Below, piece by piece: positions 44,593-52,221 of a stretch of 64,000 bases of DNA (position 1 is its first letter; every line of letters begins with the position of its first letter). The position numbers and the translations under genes were made by a program. The stretch comes from Saccharothrix luteola (GTDB lineage: Bacteria; Actinomycetota; Actinomycetes; Mycobacteriales; Pseudonocardiaceae): NCBI RefSeq assembly GCF_020859565.1, contig NZ_JAJHUO010000001.1, positions 105,014-169,013 of the forward strand, read 5' to 3'. The notes under the pieces were generated by a model, which made no database searches, was not told where the DNA came from, and saw nothing but the letters and a program-made list of their open reading frames with translations.

Positions 44593-46781
44593 CGCGATGC
44601 CCCGGTCAACTCGTCGCCCAGCGGGTCCTCTTCGGGATACACCCCGGCGGCACCGCGGGACACGCCCATGGTGAGTGTGTAGATCGGGCCGTGGCGACGT
44701 CGGGACAAGCCGTGCATCGCCAGGTAGGCGCTGTCCTGCTGAGCCGGGGTCACCAGCGTGCTCAGGCCGTAACCGGCGCCGAGGACGATCAGGTCCTGGG
44801 CGACGGCGCCGGACCACGTGTACAGGCTGCGCAGCCCGGTCTCGCCGGGCCGCCGGCGCTGGTAGGCCGGGAAATCCGCGACCAGGCCCAGCGTCCAGCT
44901 GGCCGATGACGGGGAGCGCATCCCCTGGAGAGCCGCGATCATGTCGGTGCGCAGGTCGCCCGCGCGCACCAGTTCGATGCTGTGCTCGCGCGGGTGGTAC
45001 CGGTAGGCGCCCGGCTCGACGCCGCTCACCCGGTACGCGGCAACGCAGATCTCCCAACCGGCGCCGATCGCGTCGGCACCGTCACGCAGGTGTGCCAGGC
45101 CGTACCGCAGCAGGCCGGACAGCACCGCCGCGGGCACCGGGCGCCGGACGTAGCTCCGACCGGACCGCCGGCTCAACAGCAGGCGCGAGATCGGCACATC
45201 AGCGGGTTCGGCGGGGTCGGGCAGCGCCACCGGGCGACCGCCGGGCGGCTCGGTCGACGCAGGTGCCCCGGAGGGGTCGGCGTCCGCTGCGAAAGGCCGG
45301 GCACCCGGGCGCCGCGATGCGACGTAGAACTGATCCGACGGATGCCACCCGCGACGCTGCCAGTGCCGCAGGCCGGGCACCAGCGCCGCCCTACGGACCT
45401 CGTCGGCCGGGTCGGCCAGGTCGGCGTGCGGGCGTTCGTCACGGAGGATCGCCTCGGCGAGGTCGACCGGGAGATGGCGGGTGGTCCGGCCGGTCACCGT
45501 GTCAGCGACCTCGATCTCGGCCTTGTCGACCTGCGCCACCGGCCGGATGCGCGTGCCCACCGGCCAGTCGACGCCATCAGGCCTGATCGTCTCGGGTGGG
45601 AGAGCGTGGATGATGGCTGGTCCGTCGGGTTCCGCGGGTTCAGCGGGTTCGGCAGGGCGGGCCTCGGTGGTTTCCGACTCGACGCCGCCCCACAGACCGA
45701 CGCTCATCAGGTATCCCTCGGCCATGCCGTCGAGTCCGAGCAGCGACTCGACCGTTGGCGCATCCGTGGCGTCGTCGACGACGGCGCGCAGGCCCGCGGA
45801 CTCGGCGGCGAGCCGCACGGTGCCTGCGACGTGTCCGGCGTCCATGTGCACGGTGCGAAACGTCCTCGGCTCGCGATAGCGGTACATGTTGCGCTCGAAA
45901 ACGCTCGTAACGACGACGATCGCGGCGGCGGAGGCGATGTTCGGGAACACCGACCGAATCGTCTTCTCGTCCACCCCGTCGGACCTGACGAGGCGAAGGC
46001 TCAACGGCCGCGTGGTCACGTGGTACCAGCCGGAACGCATGCCGGGTACCTGGCGGACGGCGACATATCCTTCCGTGGGATGACGCCCACCACCGGACGG
46101 TGACGTGCGACGCAGCAAAGGCGCGGAATCGGTGATCGGAATACGTTCCCTGATGACGCCGAAGGCAAGGGAAACCGTGGCCAGAAACGCGTCTTCGCTA
46201 AGGGGGCGCTTGAGCGTCGACCCCCTCCAGAACGTCGAGGCGGGCGCGCTCTCGACAATGTCGTCGTGCGGCTCTGGAACGTCGATGCCCGGCTGCTCGA
46301 GGTAGTCGGCCTTGTACCGGTCGTCGTCAGGCTCGACGGCCTGGTAATCGCGCATGCGCGACTGATCGATACCGATCGCGGCGGCCTCCGAATAATCCAC
46401 GCAGGGATAGTCGAACGCCAGGAAGTGGTACTCGGCAGCTTCCCGCCAGCCGGCGCGGTCCCACTCCTCGACGAGTTCGACCAGCCATTGCTGGTCGGGA
46501 TCCGCCGATATCGACTCCGTGTCCACGAGCAGGCCGCGGGCGACCAGATCCGAGATGCGCGCCGACCAGGCCTCTACACCACTGGTAGATCCGGTGAACT
46601 GGGCCAACCTGGCCGCCAGCGCGCCCGGTTCCGTCGGCTCCGCAGCGGCGGCGAGCACGGCCGCGATCGACCGCGTCACGGTGAACCGGCGCTTGCGAAG
46701 AAGGTCGTCGACGACCCAGCGATTCCCCGTGGCGTCGTTTGGCGGAATGATCCGGGCCGCCGGATTGAGCCGCACGAGCAT
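44589..46781 (-). CDS. Two-domain SagB/ThcOx-like FMN dehydrogenase
   Basis: 730 residues from the ATG at 46781 with GGGGGGA just upstream; longer starts run into the hairpin. Residues 1-110 form a winged-helix-like N-terminal part (LLRKRRFTVTRSIAAVL, LARFTGSTSG-type). Then come two nitroreductase-fold domains: the first with the SagB hallmark LLRRTSPSGGGRHPTEGY and MDAGHVAGTVRLAAESAGL, the second with LLLSRRSGRSYVRRPVPAAV, VEPGAYRYHP and LYTWSGAVAQDLIVLGAGYG. SagB-type enzymes use FMN to oxidise azolines in RiPPs. There is no YcaO cyclase nearby and the peptide has no Cys or Ser, so another peptide oxidation is more likely here. First large gene of the operon, 92 bases after the peptide gene. 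Confidence 0.88.
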   Translation of the reverse strand: MLVRLNPAARIIPPNDATGNRWVVDDLLRKRRFTVTRSIAAVLAAAAEPTEPGALAARLAQFTGSTSGVEAWSARISDLVARGLLVDTESISADPDQQWLVELVEEWDRAGWREAAEYHFLAFDYPCVDYSEAAAIGIDQSRMRDYQAVEPDDDRYKADYLEQPGIDVPEPHDDIVESAPASTFWRGSTLKRPLSEDAFLATVSLAFGVIRERIPITDSAPLLRRTSPSGGGRHPTEGYVAVRQVPGMRSGWYHVTTRPLSLRLVRSDGVDEKTIRSVFPNIASAAAIVVVTSVFERNMYRYREPRTFRTVHMDAGHVAGTVRLAAESAGLRAVVDDATDAPTVESLLGLDGMAEGYLMSVGLWGGVESETTEARPAEPAEPAEPDGPAIIHALPPETIRPDGVDWPVGTRIRPVAQVDKAEIEVADTVTGRTTRHLPVDLAEAILRDERPHADLADPADEVRRAALVPGLRHWQRRGWHPSDQFYVASRRPGARPFAADADPSGAPASTEPPGGRPVALPDPAEPADVPISRLLLSRRSGRSYVRRPVPAAVLSGLLRYGLAHLRDGADAIGAGWEICVAAYRVSGVEPGAYRYHPREHSIELVRAGDLRTDMIAALQGMRSPSSASWTLGLVADFPAYQRRRPGETGLRSLYTWSGAVAQDLIVLGAGYGLSTLVTPAQQDSAYLAMHGLSRRRHGPIYTLTMGVSRGAAGVYPEEDPLGDELTGASR

Positions 46782-46816
46782 TGTCCCCCCATAACTGGTT
46801 CGACATTGACTACAGG

Positions 46817-46877
46817 GGCGGAGCATGGCCGACCACATTTACCTGATCGGCCATGCCCCGCCTATCTGACCGATCAG
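46817..46877 (-). terminator. Overlapping hairpins between peptide gene and dehydrogenase gene
   Basis: Arms 46817-46832 (ggcggagcatggccga) and 46847-46862 (tcggccatgccccgcc) pair over 16 bp with one mismatch around a 14-base loop. A competing helix, CTGATCGG (46843-46850) with CCGATCAG (46870-46877), uses part of the same sequence and covers the peptide stop codon. The pair can form alternative structures. A partial terminator or attenuator that lets the peptide be made in excess of the enzymes is the likely role. Confidence 0.7.
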
Positions 46878-46963
46878 TAGATGTCGGCCTGCAGGAGCAT
46901 GACCTCGTACTCGGCCGTCTCCTCGACCTCGTTGGCCACCTCAATCGCCACAGCTGCCTCCAT
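46874..46963 (-). CDS. Candidate 29-residue RiPP precursor peptide
   Basis: ATG at 46963 with GAGGGGG eight bases upstream; TGA at 46874-46876. Sequence begins MEAAVAIEVANEVEE, continues TAEYEVM and ends LLQADIY. It has seven Glu, one Asp, two Tyr, one Thr and no Cys, Ser, Lys or Arg. Almost every third codon base is G or C, as in real genes here. An acidic leader followed by a hydrophobic C-terminal core fits a ribosomal peptide precursor. It is the first gene before a SagB-like dehydrogenase, a peptidase, an exporter and a methyltransferase, in the usual RiPP order. The likely core is the Tyr/Leu/Asp-containing C-terminal third. I know no matching family. Confidence 0.75.
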   Translation of the reverse strand: MEAAVAIEVANEVEETAEYEVMLLQADIY

Positions 46964-47085
46964 TGCATTCACCCCCTCTGTTCCGTGGATAACATCGACC
47001 GCGACCGACACCGGAAATGGGTGTCAAGCATCACGGCCAGGACAGTGGATTGGCAAGGAATGCCACGAACGCCCATCCGCAACGT

Positions 47086-47154
47086 TCAGCGCTCGCACGA
47101 CGGCCACGCCAGGTTGTAGTGCCATGAATCCCCCCGGTCCATTGCAGCACTCAT
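47086..47154 (-). CDS. Possible second short peptide upstream of the RiPP-like operon
   Basis: An ATG at 47154 opens 22 codons (MSAAMDRGDSW then HYNLAWPSCER) and stops at 47086. A weak AGGTG lies nine bases upstream. It is rich in Trp, His and Tyr and ends with a Cys. It may be a second peptide, a leader peptide or chance; nothing outside its position supports it. Confidence 0.2.
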   Translation of the reverse strand: MSAAMDRGDSWHYNLAWPSCER

Positions 47155-47313
47155 GTTGAACACCTGGCCGCCGCCTCGCCGATGAGCGGATGCTCCCGGC
47201 GTCGCTGCGGTATATCCCGATGGTGTCAGGTCAGCGGTTCCGTCTGTGTCGGGCGAACACCCGACAACCGGAGATGGCCCGTCCGCTGCCAACCGGTTCG
47301 CGTACTACGCGGG

Positions 47314-47503
47314 ATGATCCTTTACGACGCGGTCGACAACGGCGTGATCGACACCGAACGAGTACGCGACGCGTTCGCCAGGCTGCCGCCGCCCAGCGCG
47401 GCGGACGGTCGACTGGTGCTCGCGGTGGACGTCTCACCCTGGCTGCGCCCGCACGGCAACACCTGCCCGGACCGCTCCTTCCGCCACACCTACGGCAACG
47501 CCT
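47314..47503 (+). mobile_element. Internal fragment of an IS701-like transposase
   Basis: The + strand frame from 47314 reads MILYDAVDNGVIDTERVRDA then FARLPPPSAADGRLVLAVDV and SPWLRPHGNTCPDRSFRHTYG. This matches the N-terminal third of actinobacterial DDE transposases of the IS701 type (pattern YDAL-GxxDxxRLRxALAxLPLPRxADGRLVLAVDVSxWLRPDAxTSPxRLFCHVYG). After TYG the match stops, and the first 60 or so residues are also missing. Insertion-sequence debris on the promoter side of the RiPP-like operon. Confidence 0.75.
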
Positions 47504-47599
47504 GGATCGACCACACCGCACCACTGAGCCGAAGACTCCCGTCTCCTGGTGCGAGACGGGCCGGCCAGTCCACCGCCTCGTTCGACGCGGTCTTCTCCG

Positions 47600-47718
47600 A
47601 CGCAGGTACCTGCCCGCTCATCATCAGCGAGTTCGGCGGCACCGAACCGGTAGACCTCCTGGCCGCTGAGCTTGAACTCGCGGTCGGCGCGCGTGGTCCC
47701 GGCGTAGACGTCCGGGTC
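47600..47718 (-). pseudogene. Fragment of a nuclease-like protein
   Basis: The minus-strand frame reads DPDVYAGTTRADREFKLSG then QEVYRFGAAELADDERA. I associate the pattern ADRELKLxGYEVYRFGxxEL with the C-terminus of PDDEXK-like actinobacterial proteins of unknown function. Only about 40 codons remain between unrelated sequences. The assignment is tentative; that it is a remnant is more certain. Confidence 0.45.
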
Positions 47719-48148
47719 CACTCGGTCATCTGTTGCATGAGGTCGAACCGATTCGAGTCGCCTCGACAAGTGTCATCGCAGTATCCGGCACAGCACAAAG
47801 CTGGGATGAGCCCGGAACGCCCATCGGCACCGTTGACAGCTTTCGCGATCATACCTAGGCTCATGCGAACCGGTTCGATACGGTTTCTCGCCGATCCCGC
47901 GCCTTCCTCCCTCTTCTGGAGGACTCCATGGACGCTGCTGTCCAGACCGACCCAGGCACACCTCGACATCGGCGACCGGGCGACCAACGACCGCACCGAA
48001 GTCGTGCGATGGTCCACCCATCGGGCGCGCCGACCGGCGGTGCCGATTCGTCCCAACCTGATTCCGAGAAGCCGATCCGGGTCCACGGCGGGGCTTCCGG
48101 ACACGGCGGGCATCCCCGCCGTGGTGCACACGAAAGGCATAGATTGGT

Positions 48149-49614
48149 ATGAGAAGCCGATCCGGCCGCCTCACGGCGGCCGTCGCAACTGCATTCGCCC
48201 TCGCCATCACCGCCGGACCGGCCGTGCTGCCCGACGCACCGAGCGCCCAGGCCGCCGCATCCGGACCGTGTGACGTCTACGCCTCGGGCGGCACACCGTG
48301 CGTGGCCGCGCACAGCACGACCCGGGCGCTGTACGGCGCGTACAGCGGTGCGCTGTACCAAGTAAAGCGGTCCTCGGACAACACCACGCGGGACATCGGC
48401 GTGCTCAGTGCGGGCGGTGTGGCCAATGCCGCCACCCAGGACTCGTTCTGCGCCGGCGCGACCTGCCTCATCAGCATCATCTACGACCAGAGCGGCCGGG
48501 GTAACCACCTCACGCAGGCGCCCCCAGGCCACTGGCCCGGCCCGCTTCCCGGTGGGTGGGACAACCTCGCCGTCGCGACGGCCGCCCCGGTCACCGTCGG
48601 CGGCCAGAAGGCCTACGGCGTCTACATCTCGCCCGGCACCGGTTACCGCAACAACCGGACCAACGGCGTCGCGACCGGCGACCAGCCCGAGGGCATCTAC
48701 GCCGTCGTCGACGGCACCCACTACAACCAGTGGTGCTGCTTCGACTACGGCAATGCGCAGACCGACGGCGTGGCCGACGAGCGCGCCATCATGGAGACCG
48801 TCTACTTCGGTGCCAACCGGCAGTGGGGTTACGGGGACGGCACAGGTCCCTGGGTCATGGCCGATCTGGAGTGGGGCCTGTTCTCCGGCGTGAACGCGGG
48901 TACAACCGGAACCCGCCCATCAACCACCGCTTCGTGACGGCGATCGTCAAGGGCGAGCCGAACCACTGGGCGATCCGGAGCGGGAACGCGCAGTCGGGTG
49001 GCTTGACGACCGTGTTCGACGGGCCACGCCCCGCCGGCTACCACCCGATGAAGAAGGAGGGGGCGATCCTGCTGGGCATCGGCGGCGACAACAGCGTCTC
49101 CGGCGCCGGTACGTTCTACGAAGGCGTCCTGACCTCCGGCTACCCGTCGAACGCCACCGAGGAGGCCGTACAGGCCAACATCGCGGCTGCCGGGTACGCC
49201 CCACCCGGCGGCGGCACCCCACGGCAGAACGTCCAGGTCGTGGGCAGCCAGTCCAACCGGTGCGTCGAGGTGCCGAACGGCTCCACCGCCAACGGGCTCC
49301 AAGTGCAGCTGGCGGACTGCCAGAGCGTCGACCGGCAGCGCTGGACCTACACGTCCGACCGAAGGCTCCAGATCTACGGCAGCAAGTGCCTCGACGCCAA
49401 CGGTCAGGGCACCGGCAATGGCACCCAGGTGATCATCTGGGACTGCAACGGCCAGGCGAACCAGCAGTGGAACGTCAACTCGAACGGCACCATCACCGGT
49501 GTGCAGTCCGGCCTGTGCCTGGACGCCGACGGCGCCGGGACGGCCACCGGCACGAAGATCATCCTTTGGTCGTGCCACGGCGGCGTGAACCAACGATGGG
49601 GCCTGCGCGGTTGA
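48149..49614 (+). pseudogene. GH54-type alpha-L-arabinofuranosidase with ricin-B domain, frameshifted
   Basis: The first frame (48149 to about 48900) has a signal peptide (RLTAAVATAFALAITAGPAV) and the GH54 catalytic domain start: GPCDVYASGGTPCVAAHSTT, RALYGAYSGALYQVKRSSD, LISIIYDQSGRGNHL and QWCCFDYGNAQTD. The frame is lost near 48900, where GVNAG should continue YNRNPPINHRFVTAIVKG; that continues one frame over, as if one base were missing. The second frame carries the rest of the catalytic domain and a ricin-type lectin domain (CBM13-like) with QxW repeats (RCVEVPNGS, QRWTYTSDRR, NQQWNVNSNG, NQRWGLRG) to the stop at 49614. It would release arabinose from plant polysaccharide. Either a recent pseudogene or a sequencing error. 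Confidence 0.88.
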
Positions 49615-49690
49615 CCGGATCCCGTCGCCGGGCTTCGTTCCCCTCCCGACCGGCCGGGTCAGCACAGCCGATGTCACCACGGGCCTGGCG

Positions 49691-49717
49691 CCCGACAGCG
49701 GCGGCACCGCTGTCGGG
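49691..49717. terminator. Hairpin terminator after the arabinofuranosidase gene
   Basis: Perfect 11-bp arms CCCGACAGCGG (49691-49701) and CCGCTGTCGGG (49707-49717) with a 5-base loop. It lies between the convergent arabinofuranosidase and ABC permease genes and could serve both. Confidence 0.75.
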
Positions 49718-49868
49718 CCCGGTCGTGCTCGGACAGGCCGCGACCGTCGACGGCCACGCCGGCGCGTTCCACCCCTGGCACGGCATCGCCGGCTCGTCCC
49801 GGTTTCGTCGAGCCCGGGGACCAGCACCTCACCGCGATGGGTGCGCATGGCTGGTGAGCGCGGTGCTC

Positions 49869-50855
49869 TCAGGAAACGCGGCGTTTGATCCGCCACACGA
49901 CGAGTGCGAGCAGGGCTGCCGCGAGGCCGACGAAGATGGCCGCCTCGATGAGTTGGAACACCCAGAAGCGATCGGCCGGGTGGTACAAAACCCATTGCTG
50001 GATACCGCGCTCGTGCAGGTACGCGCTGAAATCCACTCCGGCGGCCCGTGCCGCGACATCCATCTCCACGGCGTCGTAGACCGAGAGGTGACGGCCTGAC
50101 GGATCCGCGTAGCCCGACGCGATGATCCAGTCGGCGCGATCACCTGTCGATATCCGGGAACCTCCGGCGTCGAGAGTCACATCGTCGGCGGCCACGCGTT
50201 CCATGATGCTCCGCGGCGCCTGGACGTTCGGACGCAACCAACCCGCCACGACGACGCGGACGGCGAGGTAGGCGCCGAGCGCGACCGCGAGCGCGGGCAG
50301 GCTGCGCCGCAGCAACACGCCCGCCGCCGTGGCGGCGGCGAACGCGAACAGCGCGTACCCCGCCGGAACGAGTCCTTCCAGGTCGAACGCGTCGGTCGTG
50401 AACCGGCTGTTGAGCGAGTCCAACGGCTGCCGGTACCAGGTGATCGACGCCGAGAGCGCGACGGCGAGCGTCGCGGTCAGCGCGCCCAGGGCACCCAGTT
50501 TGACCGCCAGCCAGCGCATCCTCGGCACCGCCTGGGTCCAGGCGAACTGCCAGGTGCCGGCTTCCAGTTCGCGGGCCACCAACGGCGCGCCGAGGAACGC
50601 GCCGATCAGGAACGGCACCAGGTTGAGCAGGGACAGCACCTTGGACGCGTACCCGTGCTCCTCGTTCAACCGCCTGATAGCGGTCGAGCACGCGTCGGAC
50701 CCGTCGGTCAGCCCGCCCGCGCAGGCCGCGGCACCGTCGGGGAACAGGGAGCGCATCGACGACCCGGCCACGAGCAGGAAGAGGCCGATCGCCGCCACCA
50801 GCAGGGTCAGCGTGAACACTTCGGCGCGGTGTTGCCGCCAGGTCAGCCACGTCAT
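49869..50855 (-). CDS. ABC-2 type transporter permease
   Basis: 328 residues from the ATG at 50855, overlapping the ATPase gene by four bases. Six predicted helices: TLTLLVAAIGLFLLVAGSS, SLLNLVPFLIGAFLGAPLVA, LGALGALTATLAVALSAS, YALFAFAAATAAGVLLRRSL, ALAVALGAYLAVRVVVAGWL and the C-terminal FQLIEAAIFVGLAAALLALV. ELEAGTWQFAWTQAVPRMRW is a typical coupling segment of actinobacterial ABC-2 permeases. Its extracellular loop between helices 5 and 6 is long. It works with the ATPase encoded just upstream and is controlled by the GntR regulator; the substrate is unknown, possibly a lipid or cell-wall-active peptide as with YtrBCDEF. Confidence 0.85.
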   Translation of the reverse strand: MTWLTWRQHRAEVFTLTLLVAAIGLFLLVAGSSMRSLFPDGAAACAGGLTDGSDACSTAIRRLNEEHGYASKVLSLLNLVPFLIGAFLGAPLVARELEAGTWQFAWTQAVPRMRWLAVKLGALGALTATLAVALSASITWYRQPLDSLNSRFTTDAFDLEGLVPAGYALFAFAAATAAGVLLRRSLPALAVALGAYLAVRVVVAGWLRPNVQAPRSIMERVAADDVTLDAGGSRISTGDRADWIIASGYADPSGRHLSVYDAVEMDVAARAAGVDFSAYLHERGIQQWVLYHPADRFWVFQLIEAAIFVGLAAALLALVVWRIKRRVS

Positions 50856-51757
50856 GCCGGCACCCCTGAGACGGTCGGTGCCTCGATGTCGTGCCGGGTC
50901 GGGCGACGCAGGTAGGCCAGCACCAGCTCTTCCAGCCCGATCGGGTCGGCCTGCCAGCCGGGCGCGGTCGGCCCGCCGCCATCGCGCACCAGCAGCGTGG
51001 TGTGCCGGTCGCTGTGGGATGCCTCGACGACCGTGCCCGCCTTGTCGAGATCGGCGGTCGTGCGCGGACCGACGAGCAGCCGGTGCTCGGCCAACAGCGT
51101 CTCGATGTCGCCAGCGAGCGTGACCCGGCTGTGGTTGAGCACGATCAGGTGGTCGCAGACGCGCTCCAACTCGGGCACGACGTGGGACGAGAACAGGACG
51201 GTCATGCCGTCGGCGGCGACCGCGCCCATCAGTGCCTGGAGGAATTCGAGTCGGGCGACGGGGTCGAGGCTGGCCATCGGCTCGTCCAGGACGAGCAGGT
51301 CCGGCCGCTTGGCCAACGCCAATGCCAGTGCCACCTGGGCTTGTTGGCCACCGGAGAGGGCACCGGCCTTGCGGTCCAGCGGAATGTCCAGTTGCGCCAG
51401 CCGCCGTTCGGCGAGGCCCTGGTCGAAGCGCAGGTTGCAGGAGCGGCCCATGTGGAGCAGGTCCGCGACGGTGAAGTGCTTGTAGAGCGGGTGCTCCTGG
51501 GCGAGGAACCCGATGCGGGACAGCACCTGCGGGGTATTGGCGGCCGGGGACTGGCCGAGCACCTCCACGGTGCCGGACGTCGGCGCGATCAACCCCACCA
51601 CCAGGCGCAGCAGCGTGCTCTTGCCCGCACCGTTGGGGCCGACCAGAGCGATCACCCGGCCGGTCGGCACGGACAGGGTGCAGTCGCGCAGCGCCCACGT
51701 CCGACGGTAGCGCTTGCCCAAACCGTCGGTTCGGAGCGCGTACTCGGTTGTTGTCAT
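50852..51757 (-). CDS. ABC transporter ATP-binding protein
   Basis: 301 residues, overlapping the regulator gene's stop by four bases. Walker A GPNGAGKST, Q-loop GFLAQEHPLY, signature LSGGQQAQVALALAL (Gln-rich variant of LSGGQ), Walker B LLVLDEPMASLD and switch His in VLFSSHVV. The C-terminal 80 residues are the extra domain common in the drug/bacteriocin-type ATPases paired with ABC-2 permeases. Part of a three-gene operon: GntR regulator, ATPase, permease. Confidence 0.9.
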   Translation of the reverse strand: MTTTEYALRTDGLGKRYRRTWALRDCTLSVPTGRVIALVGPNGAGKSTLLRLVVGLIAPTSGTVEVLGQSPAANTPQVLSRIGFLAQEHPLYKHFTVADLLHMGRSCNLRFDQGLAERRLAQLDIPLDRKAGALSGGQQAQVALALALAKRPDLLVLDEPMASLDPVARLEFLQALMGAVAADGMTVLFSSHVVPELERVCDHLIVLNHSRVTLAGDIETLLAEHRLLVGPRTTADLDKAGTVVEASHSDRHTTLLVRDGGGPTAPGWQADPIGLEELVLAYLRRPTRHDIEAPTVSGVPA

Positions 51758-52149
51758 GCGATGTTCTCATTCTTCGCTCGGTTGACGACAGCAGTGAAGA
51801 GCGCGTTGACCGCCTGCTCGTCAAGTCCGGCGGCGCGGGCCCGGTTCAACCAGGTCTCCAGACCGCGTCGCAACGAGGTGTACGTCGCGGCGGACATCCC
51901 CGCCGTCGGCGCCTCGTTGACGAACGTGCCCTGCCCGGGGCGACCGGTGACGAGATCCTCCTGCTCCAACTGCCGGTACGCCTTGGCGACCGTGTTCGGG
52001 TTGATCGCCAAGGTCTCGGCCACCTCGCGGATCAACGGCAGTCGGTCACCTTGCCGCAGGAAGCCCAGCAGGACGGCTTGACGCACCTGCTGGACGAGTT
52101 GGAGATAGGGCGGCACACCCGAGCGGGTGTCGATCCGGAAGACGAACAT
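51754..52149 (-). CDS. GntR-family regulator, YtrA subfamily
   Basis: 131 residues from the ATG at 52149 with GGGAGGG immediately before it; a GTG four codons upstream would place the ribosome site inside the gene. A GntR winged helix (PPYLQLVQQVRQAVLLGFL, GDRLPLIREVAETLAINPNT, VAKAYRQLEQEDLVTGRPGQGTFV) is followed by a short C-terminal tail of about 50 residues without an effector domain, which defines the YtrA group. Such proteins repress the ABC transporter operon they lie in and are relieved by cell-envelope-active compounds. A perfect palindrome lies 12 bases upstream of the start. Confidence 0.9.
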   Translation of the reverse strand: MFVFRIDTRSGVPPYLQLVQQVRQAVLLGFLRQGDRLPLIREVAETLAINPNTVAKAYRQLEQEDLVTGRPGQGTFVNEAPTAGMSAATYTSLRRGLETWLNRARAAGLDEQAVNALFTAVVNRAKNENIA

Positions 52150-52160
52150 GAACCCTCCCA

Positions 52161-52188
52161 CTGCTTTACTAGTGACATAGTAAAGCAG
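52161..52188. promoter_or_regulatory. Operator for the YtrA-type regulator
   Basis: Perfect inverted repeat CTGCTTTACTA (52161-52171), spacer gtgaca, TAGTAAAGCAG (52178-52188). It is AT-rich compared with its surroundings and overlaps the expected promoter of the regulator-ABC operon. YtrA-type regulators bind long palindromes of this kind at their own promoters. Confidence 0.75.
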
Positions 52189-52221
52189 TAAAGATCACCC
52201 GTCGGCAAGCAGGCGCGTCGA

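Noticed and set aside
38187..46963. Thiazole/oxazole-modified microcin cluster
   Set aside because: No YcaO cyclodehydratase gene in the window and the peptide has no Cys or Ser, so the SagB-like enzyme alone does not justify this class.
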